From: Hallella seregens ATCC 51272
Lineage (GTDB): Bacteria; Bacteroidota; Bacteroidia; Bacteroidales; Bacteroidaceae
Direction of reading: 5' to 3'
DNA length: 64,000 nt
NCBI RefSeq assembly: GCF_000518545.1
Contig: NZ_JADU01000001.1
Span: forward strand, 124,001 to 188,000
A model generated the notes under the pieces. It was not told where the DNA came from. It saw nothing but the letters and a program-made list of their open reading frames with translations, and did not search any database. Every line of letters begins with the position of its first letter. Within the stretch, counting starts at the first letter, position 1. Below, in pieces: positions 1 through 8,642 of this stretch. Position numbers and translations under genes: made by a program.

Positions 1-40
1 ATTTATGCGAGGCCGTCTGCCCGTTTTCGTTCCTTTTTCG

Positions 41-48
41 TAATTTTG
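41..48 (+). promoter_or_regulatory. Promoter -7 element for hpt operon
   Basis: TAATTTTG matches the Bacteroidetes -7 consensus TAnnTTTG and lies about 50 bases before the hpt start codon. No clear -33 TTG box was seen. It would drive hpt and probably the co-directional genes after it. Confidence 0.55.
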
Positions 49-99
49 CAAAAACGAACAGACGACACCCTTCCATAGCTTACATTAAAAGTTTTTACC

Positions 100-636
100 A
101 TGAGTACAGTTCAAATCAAGGACAAGACGTTCAGGACGTTTATTCCCGAGTCGGAAATTCAGCGGTGCGTCAAGGCGGTTGCAGAGAAAATCAATCACGA
201 CCTGAACGGCAAGAATCCCTTGCTCTTGGCCGTGCTGAACGGCTCTTTCATGTTTGCTGCCGACCTGATGCGGTACATCACCATTCCCTGTGAGATTTCA
301 TTCGTCAAGCTGGCTTCTTATCAAGGCACGGTGTCCACGGGCAAAGTCAAGGAGGTGATTGGCATCAACGAAGACCTGAAAGACCGTACGGTGGTTATCG
401 TGGAGGACATTGTCGACACGGGCAACACCATGAAGCGCATGCTCGAGACGCTGGGCACACGCGGTCCCGAGTCGTTGCACATCTGTACGCTGCTGCTCAA
501 GCCGGGCAAGTTGCAGGTTCCACTCAACATCGAATACGTGGCGATGGAGATTCCCAACGACTTCATCGTGGGCTATGGACTGGATTATGACCAGCAGGGA
601 CGCAACCTGCGCGACATCTATGCGGTGGTGGAGTAG
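100..636 (+). CDS. hpt: Hypoxanthine phosphoribosyltransferase
   Basis: A 178-residue cytoplasmic type I phosphoribosyltransferase of purine salvage; the family converts hypoxanthine (and often guanine) plus PRPP to the nucleotide. The PRPP-binding loop VVIVEDIVDTGNTM lies near residues 98-111, and the length is normal for bacterial Hpt. The first ATG follows a promoter at a short distance. It is the first gene of a plus-strand run with adk, obgE and pgeF, an order I associate with Bacteroidales. Substrate preference between hypoxanthine and guanine cannot be read from the sequence. Confidence 0.95.
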   Translation: MSTVQIKDKTFRTFIPESEIQRCVKAVAEKINHDLNGKNPLLLAVLNGSFMFAADLMRYITIPCEISFVKLASYQGTVSTGKVKEVIGINEDLKDRTVVIVEDIVDTGNTMKRMLETLGTRGPESLHICTLLLKPGKLQVPLNIEYVAMEIPNDFIVGYGLDYDQQGRNLRDIYAVVE

Positions 637-699
637 CGGGCGCGAAGCCTCCTATTCTCCGTCTTCACCGAGAGGAAAGACAAGTTTTATATAAGGATA

Positions 700-1272
700 A
701 TGAAGAATATTGTAATTTTCGGTGCCCCGGGCTCAGGCAAGGGCACACAGAGCGACAAGATGATCGCTAAGTTTGGATTGGAGCATATTTCCACGGGCGA
801 CGTGTTGCGCAGCGAGATGAAGAATGGCACGGAGCTGGGCAAGACGGCCAAAGGCTATATCGACAACGGCCAGCTGATTCCCGATGAGCTGATGGTCAGC
901 ATTCTGGCCAGCGTTTACGACAGTTTCGGCAAGGAGCACAAGGGTGTCATCTTCGACGGTTTCCCCCGTACAATTCCGCAGGCCGAAGCCTTGAAGCAGA
1001 TGCTTTCCGAGCGTGGCCACCAAGTGTCGGCCATGATAGAGCTCGACGTTCCTGAGGAGGAACTGATGAAACGGCTTGTGTTGCGCGGTCAACAGAGCGG
1101 TCGCAGCGACGACAACGAGGAGACCATCAAGAAGCGCTTGGGCGTGTATCACAGCCAGACGGCTCCGCTCATCGAGTGGTACCGCCGGGAGGGCATCCAC
1201 CATCACATCGACGGCCTGGGCGAGCTCGACCGTATTTTTGGCGACATCAGTGCTGTCATCGAAGCCCTGTAA
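700..1272 (+). CDS. adk: Adenylate kinase
   Basis: A 190-residue cytoplasmic kinase that interconverts ATP + AMP and 2 ADP. The P-loop GAPGSGKGTQ is at residues 8-17, the AMP-site motif DGFPRT follows near residue 86, and the short LID (RGQQSGRSDD) contains no zinc-binding cysteines, so this is the short bacterial form. It starts 63 bases after hpt on the same strand, consistent with one transcript. A repeat-rich spacer separates it from obgE. Confidence 0.96.
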   Translation: MKNIVIFGAPGSGKGTQSDKMIAKFGLEHISTGDVLRSEMKNGTELGKTAKGYIDNGQLIPDELMVSILASVYDSFGKEHKGVIFDGFPRTIPQAEALKQMLSERGHQVSAMIELDVPEEELMKRLVLRGQQSGRSDDNEETIKKRLGVYHSQTAPLIEWYRREGIHHHIDGLGELDRIFGDISAVIEAL

Positions 1273-1280
1273 GGCTTCGA

Positions 1281-1410
1281 TTTGAACATTGAGCTTTGAA
1301 CATTGACAACGTGACATCTACGGAAAACCAGCCATCCATTATCAGTAGGCAGCCCTTTGGCAGCCGCGTCTTCATCAAGTTCAAAGTTCAAAAATCAAAA
1401 ATCAAAGTTA
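1281..1410. repeat. Imperfect inverted repeat built from TTTGAA words (adk-obgE spacer)
   Basis: The left arm at about 1281-1304 is an iteration of TTTGAACATTGA-type words. The right arm at about 1374-1396 is the approximate reverse complement (AGTTCAAAGTTCAAAAATCA). By eye about 18 of 23 positions pair. Similar elements occur in the mreB-mreC spacer and around 4951-5241. It sits inside an apparent operon, so a transcript through it could fold. Confidence 0.6.
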
Positions 1411-1417
1411 AAACAGA

Positions 1418-2611
1418 ATGGAAAGCAACTTCGTAGACTACGTAAAGATCGTGTGCCGCTCGGGCAAAGGCGGGCGCGGCTCCATGCACCTGCGCCATGT
1501 GAAGTACCAGCCCAATGGCGGTCCCGACGGTGGCGACGGCGGTCATGGCGGCGACATCATCCTGCGTGGCAACCACAACTACTGGACGCTGCTCCACCTG
1601 AAGTACCAGAAGCACGTCTTTGCGGAGCACGGTGGCAACGGCGGCCGCGACAAGTGCCACGGCACCGACGGCAAGAACGCCTACATCGACGTGCCCTGCG
1701 GAACGGTGGTCTACAATGCCGAGACGGGCAAGTATGTCTGCGATGTTACCTACGACGGGCAGGAAGTGGTGCTGCTCAAGGGCGGTCGCGGCGGTTTGGG
1801 CAATTTCCAATTCCGCACGGCCACGCGCCAGGCACCCCGTTTTGCCCAGCCCGGAGAGCCCATGCAGGAGATGACGGTCATACTGGAGCTGAAGCTTCTG
1901 GCCGATGTCGGCCTCGTGGGCTTCCCCAATGCCGGCAAGTCTACGCTGCTCTCGGCCCTGTCGAGTGCGCGTCCCAAGATAGCCAACTACCCTTTCACCA
2001 CACTCGAACCCTCGCTCGGCATCGTGAGTTATCGCGACGGCAAGTCGTTTGTCATGGCCGATATTCCGGGCATCATCGAGGGAGCCAGCGGCGGCCGGGG
2101 CCTGGGTCTGCGCTTCTTGCGCCACATTGAGCGCAACTCGCTGCTGCTCTTCATGGTGCCGGGCGACACCGATGAGGCCGTGCACGACATCAAACACGAC
2201 TACGAGGTGCTGCTCAACGAGTTGCGGGAGTTCAATCCTGAGCTGGCCGACAAGCACCGCGTGCTGGCCGTTACCAAGAGCGACCTGCTCGATGAAGAGC
2301 TTATCGAGATGCTCCGCGAGACTTTGCCCACCGACCTGCCCGTGGTGTTCATATCCGCGGTATCGGGCTACGGACTCGACGAACTCAAGGATACGCTCTG
2401 GCGCGAACTGAACAGCGCGAGCAACAAACTGCAAAACATCACCTCGGAGGACACGCTGGTGCACCGCGACAAGGACATGTCGAGCTTCCAAACCGAGCTG
2501 CACGACGAGGGGGCCGACGAGGAAGACATCGAATATCTGGACGAGGACGAGCTGGAAGACGTTGACGATTCCGACGCCTACGAGGTGTACGACCCGGAGG
2601 AGGAGCGATGA
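1418..2611 (+). CDS. obgE: GTPase Obg
   Basis: A 397-residue ribosome-associated GTPase needed for large-subunit maturation and stress control. The N-terminal Obg fold is glycine-rich (residues about 5-155). The G domain follows, with P-loop GFPNAGKST near residue 167, switch and G3 DIPG, and G4 TKSD. The C-terminus is a long acidic tail (about residues 350-397, rich in D and E) typical of Obg. It overlaps pgeF by four bases (ATGA), indicating translational coupling. The start is the ATG after the repeat-rich spacer. Confidence 0.96.
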   Translation: MESNFVDYVKIVCRSGKGGRGSMHLRHVKYQPNGGPDGGDGGHGGDIILRGNHNYWTLLHLKYQKHVFAEHGGNGGRDKCHGTDGKNAYIDVPCGTVVYNAETGKYVCDVTYDGQEVVLLKGGRGGLGNFQFRTATRQAPRFAQPGEPMQEMTVILELKLLADVGLVGFPNAGKSTLLSALSSARPKIANYPFTTLEPSLGIVSYRDGKSFVMADIPGIIEGASGGRGLGLRFLRHIERNSLLLFMVPGDTDEAVHDIKHDYEVLLNELREFNPELADKHRVLAVTKSDLLDEELIEMLRETLPTDLPVVFISAVSGYGLDELKDTLWRELNSASNKLQNITSEDTLVHRDKDMSSFQTELHDEGADEEDIEYLDEDELEDVDDSDAYEVYDPEEER

Positions 2612-3387
2612 GTCCCGTGCTGACCAGGTATGATTTGGCCAGCCCCGCGGCCACGGCTTTCTCGACCACAAGGCGCGAGGGCTACAGCCGGGGAGCCTAC
2701 GGGCGGATGAATATCAACCCCTACTGCGGCGACGCGCCCGAGCATGTGGCGGCCAACCGCCGCTTGCTGGCCGAGTCGCTGGGTGTAGCCGAGTCGCGGC
2801 TGGTGGTTCCCCATCAGGTGCACGGCACGGTGTGCAGGGTTGTGGACGAGTCGCTTTTCGGTCTGTCGGCCGAGGCGCGAACCGCTGTTTTGGAGGGGGC
2901 CGACGCGCTACTCACCAACTGCCGCGGCACCTGCATCGGCGTTTCCACGGCCGACTGCATCCCCGTGTTGCTCTATGACCGCGCCCATCATGCGGCGGCT
3001 GCCATCCACGCCGGCTGGCGGGGCACCGTGCAGCGCATTGTGGCACGGGCGGTGGGCCGGATGAACGAGGCCTACCACACGCAGCCGCAAGACCTCATGG
3101 CCGTCATTGGCCCCGGCATTTCGCTGGCCCGCTTCGAGGTGGGGCAGGAAGTTTACGACGCTTTTGCACAGGCCGGCCACGACATGGCGCGCATTGCCCG
3201 CAGACAAGACAAGTGGCACATCGACCTGCCGCTCTGCAACCGGCTGCAACTGGAACAGGCCGGACTGCATGCCGAACACATCACGATGAGCGGCATCTGC
3301 ACCTACGACCGGGTGGACGATTATTTCTCGGCCCGCCGGCTGGGTACGGCTTCGGGACGCATCTACACCGGCATCGTCCTGCACTGA
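2608..3387 (+). CDS. pgeF: PgeF/YfiH-family multicopper-like peptidoglycan editing factor
   Basis: A 259-residue protein of the laccase-domain (DUF152, YfiH/PgeF) family. Visible family signatures are [29 protein letters not shown] and GPGI, which carry the conserved His and Cys metal or active-site residues. Members have been linked to purine nucleoside phosphorolysis or polyphenol oxidation and, in E. coli, to removing misincorporated residues from peptidoglycan precursors. Its start codon overlaps the obgE stop. Exact activity here is not determined. Confidence 0.88.
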   Translation: MSPVLTRYDLASPAATAFSTTRREGYSRGAYGRMNINPYCGDAPEHVAANRRLLAESLGVAESRLVVPHQVHGTVCRVVDESLFGLSAEARTAVLEGADALLTNCRGTCIGVSTADCIPVLLYDRAHHAAAAIHAGWRGTVQRIVARAVGRMNEAYHTQPQDLMAVIGPGISLARFEVGQEVYDAFAQAGHDMARIARRQDKWHIDLPLCNRLQLEQAGLHAEHITMSGICTYDRVDDYFSARRLGTASGRIYTGIVLH

Positions 3388-3451
3388 GGCGCAACGCCCC
3401 GTACAGCCTACATCCCAAGACATATTTGCCATGACCTAAACCCCTTTCACA

Positions 3452-4582
3452 ATGATACATTTACGAAACCTACTCCTGACCTCCCTCTTTCTTGCCATGG
3501 GCTCCGAGGCCTTGGCGCAGCAGTCGGCTGCGTTCACCGCAGCCGAGCAACAGCAAATCAGTGTCGTCACGCCGCGGCTTTTTGAGCGCAGCCAGGCGTT
3601 TACCATAGATTTTAATATCCTCAAGGACAATGAGTATGCCTTTCCGTTGCCTGTGGGCAAGGCCGCAGTGGTGAACGGTCAGGCACTGGAAATCGTCACC
3701 GCCAAGGGCGATGCCGTGAAAGCGATGTTCGGTGGCGTGGTGCGCATGTCGCGTAAGACTCCGCAGTATGGCAATGTGGTCGTCATCCGTCACGACAACG
3801 GACTGGAGACGGTCTACGGCTATAATGCGCAGAATCTGGTCAAGGTGGGGCAGCGCGTCCGCGCCGGCCAGACGGTGGCTATCGTGGGCGGCACCGATGA
3901 GAAAGTGTACTGTCTGTTTGCCCTCATGGTCAACGGTGGCTGGATCAACCCGTCCATCATTCTCGATCCCGGCAGCCACCGGCTGCGTCGTGCCGTTGTG
4001 CAGTGCCGCAAGGCGGGTAACCGCGTGGAGGTGACGGTGGTGAAGGCGGAAAAGTGCAAGAGCATCAGTCTGGATCCCGACGAGGTGGAGGAAGACCCGT
4101 TCCTGAAGAGCGCCACGTTCAAGCTCGACTTGGAGGCCATCGGCAAAGACCGCTGGGCCTACCCTCTGCCGGGCAGTCATGTCATCAGTCCCTACGGCGG
4201 CGCGCGCCATCACTCGGGCGTGGACATCAAGACACGCCCTAACGACAACGTTCTGGCTGCGTTCGACGGGGTGGTGGTGCGCTCTGGGCCCTTTGCCGGC
4301 TATGGCAACTGCATCACCATTCGCCATGCCTACGGTTTCGAGACACTCTACAGCCACCAGAGCAAGAACCTGGTCAAGGCGGGCGACAAGGTGAAAGCCG
4401 GGCAGGTCATTGGGCTCACCGGCCGTACCGGCCGCGCCACCACCGAGCACCTGCACTTCGAGGTGAAGTTCAAAGGCCGCCGGCTCAATCCCGCCGTGCT
4501 CTTCGATCATGCGAAGAAGAAGCTACAGGCCACCATGCTGGTACTTGGTAGCAAGGGCAGCGTGAGTTCCAAAAAGAACTGA
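3452..4582 (+). CDS. M23 (LytM) peptidase with degenerate plus intact domain
   Basis: A 376-residue exported protein (signal peptide at residues 1-23 ending near ALAQ) with two LytM-like domains. The first (about residues 55-170) keeps the beta-sheet framework but shows neither the H-x(3)-D nor the HxH zinc motif. The second (about 228-350) has HHSGVD near 253-258 and HLH near 333-335, so it should bind zinc and cleave peptidoglycan crosslinks. The first domain may be regulatory or bind the wall. It follows pgeF by 64 bases on the same strand. Confidence 0.88.
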   Translation: MIHLRNLLLTSLFLAMGSEALAQQSAAFTAAEQQQISVVTPRLFERSQAFTIDFNILKDNEYAFPLPVGKAAVVNGQALEIVTAKGDAVKAMFGGVVRMSRKTPQYGNVVVIRHDNGLETVYGYNAQNLVKVGQRVRAGQTVAIVGGTDEKVYCLFALMVNGGWINPSIILDPGSHRLRRAVVQCRKAGNRVEVTVVKAEKCKSISLDPDEVEEDPFLKSATFKLDLEAIGKDRWAYPLPGSHVISPYGGARHHSGVDIKTRPNDNVLAAFDGVVVRSGPFAGYGNCITIRHAYGFETLYSHQSKNLVKAGDKVKAGQVIGLTGRTGRATTEHLHFEVKFKGRRLNPAVLFDHAKKKLQATMLVLGSKGSVSSKKN

Positions 4583-4617
4583 CGCTGCCCGTCCGCGGTG
4601 GTCTGCCGAAGCAGACT

Positions 4618-4760
4618 TTTATTCCTCTTTTTGGCTTGCAGCTGTTTGCTGTAGCCGTTTTTTGTTTCTCTTCTGTGGCTTGCAGCCGTCTGTCGGAAGC
4701 GTTTTTATTCCTCTTTCTTGGCTTGCAGCTGTCTGCTGTCGCTGTTTTTTATTTTTTCTG
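4618..4760. repeat. Three imperfect tandem copies of a ~44-bp unit
   Basis: GGCTTGCAGC begins at 4633, 4677 and 4720, giving spacings of 44 and 43 bases. Each copy continues with a CTGT/TGCTG segment and a T-run, and copy one can fold (GGCT...CAGC with GCTG...AGCC). It lies just past the 3' end of the minus-strand small basic gene and the plus-strand M23 gene. The T-runs on the plus strand could help terminate the M23 transcript. Confidence 0.55.
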
Positions 4761-4943
4761 CGACTTGCGGTTGGCCCGCTGTTTTCGGTACTTGGCTTTC
4801 TGCATGGCCGATCCGGAGCCATGGGCCCCGGTGATATATTTCTTCTTTTTGGCCTTGGTTTTCACCTTTTCATCCTTGGGCCCGTCTTTGGGTGCGCCCT
4901 TGAAGGTGATACCGCCCTCGAGAATCTTGTCGAAATCATCCAT
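4749..4943 (-). CDS. Small lysine-rich hypothetical protein
   Basis: A 64-residue protein beginning MDDFDKILEGG. It has an acidic start, then a strongly basic tail (KTKAKKKKYITG and RKQRANRKSQKK), which suggests nucleic-acid or ribosome association, but no family was recognised. An in-frame ATG 21 bases upstream would add seven residues encoded by the AATTTTGAA repeat, so the internal start at 4943 is preferred. The reading frame ends within the tandem-repeat zone. It could be a non-coding frame, but its composition looks like a real basic small protein. Confidence 0.55.
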   Translation of the reverse strand: MDDFDKILEGGITFKGAPKDGPKDEKVKTKAKKKKYITGAHGSGSAMQKAKYRKQRANRKSQKK

Positions 4944-4950
4944 GTTTTTT

Positions 4951-5241
4951 AATTCAAAATTCAAAATTCATAATTCAAAATTGGCTGCGCGGTGTTTGCT
5001 TCACTCCGTGAAGCTCAATTCAAAATTCAGGATTCAAAATTCAAAATTGGTCGCATCGTTTTTCTTCCCTTTGGTTTTCTTGTCTCTACAGATATAGCCC
5101 GAGATTCAAAATTGGCTGTGCGGTGTTCGCTTTGACAGTACTCCTTTGATTCAAAATCCAGAGTACATCGGTTCAAAAGAGCTACAGCCCAAGGTGCCCC
5201 GGAGGGCCAAATTTTGAATTTTGAATTCTGAATTTTGAATT
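4951..5241. repeat. Cluster of AATTTTGAA-word repeats in opposite orientation
   Basis: Blocks of iterated ATTCAAAATTC occur at 4951-4984 and 5017-5050. A reverse-oriented block of AATTTTGAA words occurs at 5207-5241, so the outer blocks are inverted relative to each other. A second sequence beginning AATTGGCTG and continuing with GCGGTGTT is repeated near 4979-5003 and 5110-5135. No gene was found here apart from the start of the small basic protein. The stretch is AT-rich and separates two convergent or same-strand units. Confidence 0.65.
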
Positions 5242-5243
5242 GC

Positions 5244-6425
5244 TCAATGGTGGAACAGCCTCACGCCCGTGAAAGCCATGGCGATGCCATACTTGTCACA
5301 GGTGTCGATCACATGGTCGTCGCGGATGCTGCCGCCGGCCTGCGCGATGTATTCCACGCCACTCTTGTGGGCGCGCTCAATGTTGTCGCCGAAGGGGAAG
5401 AAAGCATCCGAGCCGAGGGCCACCCCCGTGTTCTGGGCAATCCAGGCTTTCTGCTCCTCGCGGGTAAAGGGCTGGGGCTGCTCGGTGAAGAACTGTTGCC
5501 AGGCCCCATCGCGCAGCACATCGTCGGCTTCTTCGGAAAGATACACGTTGATGGTGTTGTCGCGGTCGGCGCGCCGAATCTTATCCTTGAACGGCAAGGC
5601 CAGCACCTTGGGGCTTTGGCGCATCCACCACTCGTCGGCCTTGCTGCCCGCCAGTCGCGTGCAGTGGATGCGGCTCTGCTGTCCGGCCCCGATGCCGATG
5701 GCTTGTCCGTCCTTGACGTAGCACACGGAGTTGCTCTGCGTGTATTTTAGAGTGATGAGAGCAATCTTCAGGTCGCGCAGGGCCTCGGGCGTGAACGTCT
5801 TGTTTTGCGTAGGGATGTTCTGGAAAAGGGCCGCGTCGTTCAGGTCCACCTCGTTGCGTCCCTGCTCGAAAATTACGCCAAACACCTGCTTCCGCTCGAT
5901 GGGGGCGGGCACGTAGTCGGGATTCACCTGGATGACGCAGTAGGTGCCCTTGCGCTTTTCCCGGAGAATCTTCAGGGCCTCGGGGGTGTATCCGGGGGCA
6001 ATGACGCCGTCGCTCACCTCGCGCTTGATGAGCAGGGCCGTGGTCTCGTCGCAGGTGTCGCTCAACGCACAGAAGTCACCATACGAGCACATGCGGTCGG
6101 CACCGCGGGCACGGGCATAGGCATTGGCCAGGGGAGTGAGCTCGAAGTCTACGTCGTCCACGAAGTAAATCTTCTTCAGCGTGTCGCTGAGGGGCAGTCC
6201 CACGGCCGCCCCGGCCGGCGATACGTGCTTGAAACTGGCGGCGGCGGGCAGTCCGGTGGCAGCCTTGAGCTCCTTGACCAGCTGCCAGCTGTTCAGGGCA
6301 TCGAGGAAGTTGATGTAGCCGGCGCGGCCGTTGATGACCGTGACGGGCAGTTCCCCCTGCTCCATATAGATGCGGGCAGGCTTCTGGTTCGGATTGCATC
6401 CGTACTTGAGTGCGTATTCTTTCAT
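5244..6425 (-). CDS. Stand-alone AICAR transformylase
   Basis: A 393-residue protein equivalent to the C-terminal domain of bifunctional PurH. It transfers a formyl group from 10-formyl-THF to AICAR to give FAICAR in purine synthesis. Recognisable segments are NPNQKPARIY at the start, ASFKHVSPAGAAVG (the catalytic KH), KYTQSNSVCYVKDGQAIGIG and FPFGDNIE...GGSIRDD. There is no MGS-type IMP cyclohydrolase domain. The upstream in-frame region (to 6710) is unrelated and out of a sensible start context, and a promoter lies at 6452-6459, so 6425 is the start. The missing cyclohydrolase is encoded at 21665-22258. Confidence 0.93.
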   Translation of the reverse strand: MKEYALKYGCNPNQKPARIYMEQGELPVTVINGRAGYINFLDALNSWQLVKELKAATGLPAAASFKHVSPAGAAVGLPLSDTLKKIYFVDDVDFELTPLANAYARARGADRMCSYGDFCALSDTCDETTALLIKREVSDGVIAPGYTPEALKILREKRKGTYCVIQVNPDYVPAPIERKQVFGVIFEQGRNEVDLNDAALFQNIPTQNKTFTPEALRDLKIALITLKYTQSNSVCYVKDGQAIGIGAGQQSRIHCTRLAGSKADEWWMRQSPKVLALPFKDKIRRADRDNTINVYLSEEADDVLRDGAWQQFFTEQPQPFTREEQKAWIAQNTGVALGSDAFFPFGDNIERAHKSGVEYIAQAGGSIRDDHVIDTCDKYGIAMAFTGVRLFHH

Positions 6426-6451
6426 GATAGCGTGGTTTAGAAATCCTGCCG

Positions 6452-6459
6452 CAAAGGTA
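6452..6459 (-). promoter_or_regulatory. Promoter -7 element for AICAR transformylase
   Basis: On the minus strand this reads TACCTTTG, a match to TAnnTTTG, about 27 bases before the start codon at 6425. It rules out the longer reading frame that would begin at 6710. Confidence 0.6.
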
Positions 6460-6502
6460 GTGAAAATTCCGTGATTCGACGCCGGCTCTCTGAATTTATT
6501 CG

Positions 6503-6510
6503 TAACTTTG
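6503..6510 (+). promoter_or_regulatory. Promoter -7 element, divergent
   Basis: TAACTTTG matches the Bacteroidetes -7 consensus and lies about 87 bases before the plus-strand gene at 6597. It is divergent from the transformylase promoter, about 45 bases away. Confidence 0.55.
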
Positions 6511-6596
6511 CAGCCGGAAAAAGGAGACGGAACCGCAGCCCGCCGGGCCGGTCGGGCCGTGGGCGAGGGTGTCGGTTTCGGTAGCAAGCATAGAGA

Positions 6597-6899
6597 ATGA
6601 AGCACGATTTGAAACTCCTTCTCGCAGAAATAGGGAAGAAGATGAGGCAGGAGCCCCGGCAGTTGGTGGCCGATTTGGACCGGGTGTCGACGGCCCTTGC
6701 CCGGCACCATGTGAACTTGAGTGCAGCTTCGCTGCGCAAGTTGTGGGAGTTCACTACCGGGCGGCGGCGGCTTTCGGCCGAGACACTGGACCGGCTGGCG
6801 CTCTTTGCCGGCTTTCAGGACTGGCGCGACCTGAACGAGGCGTTGCGCGGCGATGCCGATGCCTCCATCAACTACGAGGACAGAGAGCCGAAGCCCTGA
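6597..6899 (+). CDS. Small HTH-like conserved protein
   Basis: A 100-residue protein without signal peptide or membrane segment. The middle (SAASLRKLWEF then LSAETLDRLALFAGFQDW, residues about 41-78) resembles the small helix-turn-helix-like domain common in Bacteroidetes proteins, in which a TLxxLxxFxGFxDW pattern follows an LxRLW segment. That suggests nucleic-acid binding or a helical adaptor, but no specific function is recognised. It has its own promoter, divergent from the purine gene, and no obvious partner gene. Confidence 0.7.
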   Translation: MKHDLKLLLAEIGKKMRQEPRQLVADLDRVSTALARHHVNLSAASLRKLWEFTTGRRRLSAETLDRLALFAGFQDWRDLNEALRGDADASINYEDREPKP

Positions 6900-6939
6900 G
6901 CCGTCGGCCCGCCGTTATGGCGGGGCGGACGCGCGTCTA

Positions 6940-7062
6940 TAGGGTCGGGGCCTCGCCGTTGCGCCGTAAACGCCCGGCGTTTACGGCCTGATCGCCCGCC
7001 GTTTGCGGTGCAATCGCATGGCGTTTTCACCGCAATCGCGCAGCCTCTGCGCTGTGCCCGCC
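6940..7062. repeat. GC-rich palindromic intergenic element (copy A)
   Basis: The stretch after the small HTH-like gene contains inverted words such as CCGTAAACG with CGTTTACGG, plus several GCAATCGC and GCGTTTNCGGC motifs. The same words recur at about 21420-21500 and 43983-44120. No coding gene is supported here. Confidence 0.5.
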
Positions 7063-7071
7063 CGACAAAAA

Positions 7072-7103
7072 GGCCCGCCTCCAGTCATGGAGGCGGGCCT
7101 TTT
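7072..7103. terminator. Strong bidirectional terminator hairpin
   Basis: GGCCCGCCTCC (7072-7082) pairs perfectly with GGAGGCGGGCC (7089-7099) around a six-base loop. The hairpin is flanked by AAAAA on the left and TTTT on the right, so it can terminate in both directions: the 6597 gene from the left and rplS from the right. Confidence 0.85.
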
Positions 7104-7153
7104 ATGTCTTGGCTGGCTTGCCGCCCTCCCGGCAGGGAGGGGTAGAGGCAGGG

Positions 7154-7516
7154 TCAGGCGTTGGTAGTCAGCGTGCGCTTCTCCTGAATGCGGGCAGCCT
7201 TGCCGGTGAGCTTGCGCAGATAGTACAGCTTGGCGCGACGCACCTTGCCACGCTTGTTCACCTCGATGCTGTCGATAGCCGGAGACTCAATGGGGAAGAT
7301 ACGCTCCACGCCCACGGTGCCCGACATCTTGCGAACGGTGAAGCGCTTCTTGTCGCCATGGCCATTAACCTTGATGACCACACCGCGGTAGAGCTGAATG
7401 CGCTCCTTGGTACCCTCGACAATTTTGTAAGCGACAGTGACCGTGTCACCTGCACGGAAGGCAGGGAACTGCTTGCCGGTTGCAAATGCTTCCTCTGCAA
7501 CTTTAATTAAATCCAT
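7154..7516 (-). CDS. rplS: Ribosomal protein bL19
   Basis: A 120-residue ribosomal protein located at the interface of the two subunits. Family sequence is clear: [47 protein letters not shown] and [15 protein letters not shown]. The start [10 protein letters not shown] at 7516 gives the normal length; the longer open frame to 7831 is upstream non-coding sequence. It is monocistronic in this view, with a promoter at 7606-7613 and a terminator at 7072-7103. Confidence 0.97.
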   Translation of the reverse strand: MDLIKVAEEAFATGKQFPAFRAGDTVTVAYKIVEGTKERIQLYRGVVIKVNGHGDKKRFTVRKMSGTVGVERIFPIESPAIDSIEVNKRGKVRRAKLYYLRKLTGKAARIQEKRTLTTNA

Positions 7517-7605
7517 TTCTTTGATTATTAAAAATTGTTTGTCGTTCCAACCCAACATGGCCTGGAGACTCGTCCTCCAACCAGCGGTTAGGCCGAAAAG
7601 CGGTG

Positions 7606-7613
7606 CAAAGGTA
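7606..7613 (-). promoter_or_regulatory. Promoter -7 element for rplS
   Basis: Reads TACCTTTG on the minus strand, about 90 bases before the rplS start. That leaves an 80-base leader, long enough for translational control, although no L19 autoregulatory structure was recognised. Confidence 0.55.
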
Positions 7614-7818
7614 CGGCTTTTCGGTTGAATAAAGGGATGGGGCCGCCGATTTCTTTGGTTTTTAACATTTGTACATCCCTGCGTCGCACGCCGCATGTTT
7701 CGCTCCCAACACCCTGCACAACGGCTTGGCATGGCTGTGCTGTCGGTGCAAAATGTGGCGAAGGAGGGCCGAAAAGTGAGTTCTCCTGCCGTGCGGTGCC
7801 GAAAAGCACGGTGAAAAC

Positions 7819-7849
7819 TTGCTCTTTTCACTGAAAAAACTTATATTTG
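7819..7849 (+). promoter_or_regulatory. Promoter (-33 TTG, -7 TATATTTG)
   Basis: TTG at 7819-7821 and TATATTTG at 7842-7849 are separated by 20 bases, the arrangement expected for a Bacteroidetes primary-sigma promoter. It precedes the start of the 5'-nucleotidase gene pair by about 22 bases. Confidence 0.7.
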
Positions 7850-7871
7850 CACGCATTTAAATACAGCTTAT

Positions 7872-8642
7872 ATGAAGAAAAAAGGATTATCCATGGGGCT
7901 GCTTGCCGCGGTTCTGATGGTGGCCAGCTGCCATACGCCCTACGAGATGAGCGGCATTACACGGACGCGTATTGTGGTGGACAGCCGCTATGACACGCAT
8001 CCCGACGGCCAGGCGGCGGCCTTTCTGGCTCCATACCGCCACCAAGTGGACAGCATCATGAGCCCGGTGGTGGGCACGGTGGCCCGCTACATGGCTGCCC
8101 ACCAGCCGGAGAGCGAGCTGTCGAACCTGCTGCCCGACATTCTGATGTGGTGCGGCCCGCGATTCCAGGAGCGGCCCGACTTTGCCGTTTACAACATGGG
8201 CGGCATCCGCGCTGCCTTTGCACAGGGCAAGGTGACCTATGGCAACGTGCTCGACGTGGCCCCGTTCGAGAATAAGATCTGCTTCCTCTCGCTCTCCGGA
8301 GACAAGGTGACGGAGCTCTTTGGACAGATGGCCGCACGCGGCGGCGAGGGTGTGAGCCACGGTGTGGAGCTGGTCATCACGCGCAGTGGCAAGCTGGTGA
8401 GTGCCCGGCTCAACGGGCAGCCCATAGACCCGGCACGGACGTATCGGGTGGTCACGCTCGACTATCTGTCGCACGGCAACGACCAGATGACCGCCTTCAA
8501 GAGCGGTACAGACGTGGTGCTGCCCAAGGGCGAGAAGAACAATGTGCGCTTTCTCATCATGGACTTTTTCAGGGAACAGACCCGGAAAGGCATCGTGGTG
8601 GACAGCAGGATTGAGGGACGAATCAAGGTGGAAAACTCATGA
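7872..8642 (+). CDS. 5'-nucleotidase C-terminal domain lipoprotein
   Basis: A 256-residue lipoprotein: a signal peptide ends in the lipobox VASC, with Cys at residue 20. The rest matches the C-terminal substrate-binding domain of UshA-type 5'-nucleotidases (NMGGIRAAFAQGKVTYGNVLDVAPFEN as family pattern in parts; substrate-stacking region ending TLDYLSHGND). It lacks the metallophosphatase domain, which is encoded by the next gene with a four-base overlap. The two products probably act together at the cell envelope to dephosphorylate nucleotides. Confidence 0.88.
   Translation: MKKKGLSMGLLAAVLMVASCHTPYEMSGITRTRIVVDSRYDTHPDGQAAAFLAPYRHQVDSIMSPVVGTVARYMAAHQPESELSNLLPDILMWCGPRFQERPDFAVYNMGGIRAAFAQGKVTYGNVLDVAPFENKICFLSLSGDKVTELFGQMAARGGEGVSHGVELVITRSGKLVSARLNGQPIDPARTYRVVTLDYLSHGNDQMTAFKSGTDVVLPKGEKNNVRFLIMDFFREQTRKGIVVDSRIEGRIKVENS

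Noticed and set aside
6425..6710. N-terminal extension of the AICAR transformylase to 6710
   Set aside because: The added residues match no family, and promoters for both divergent genes lie within it.
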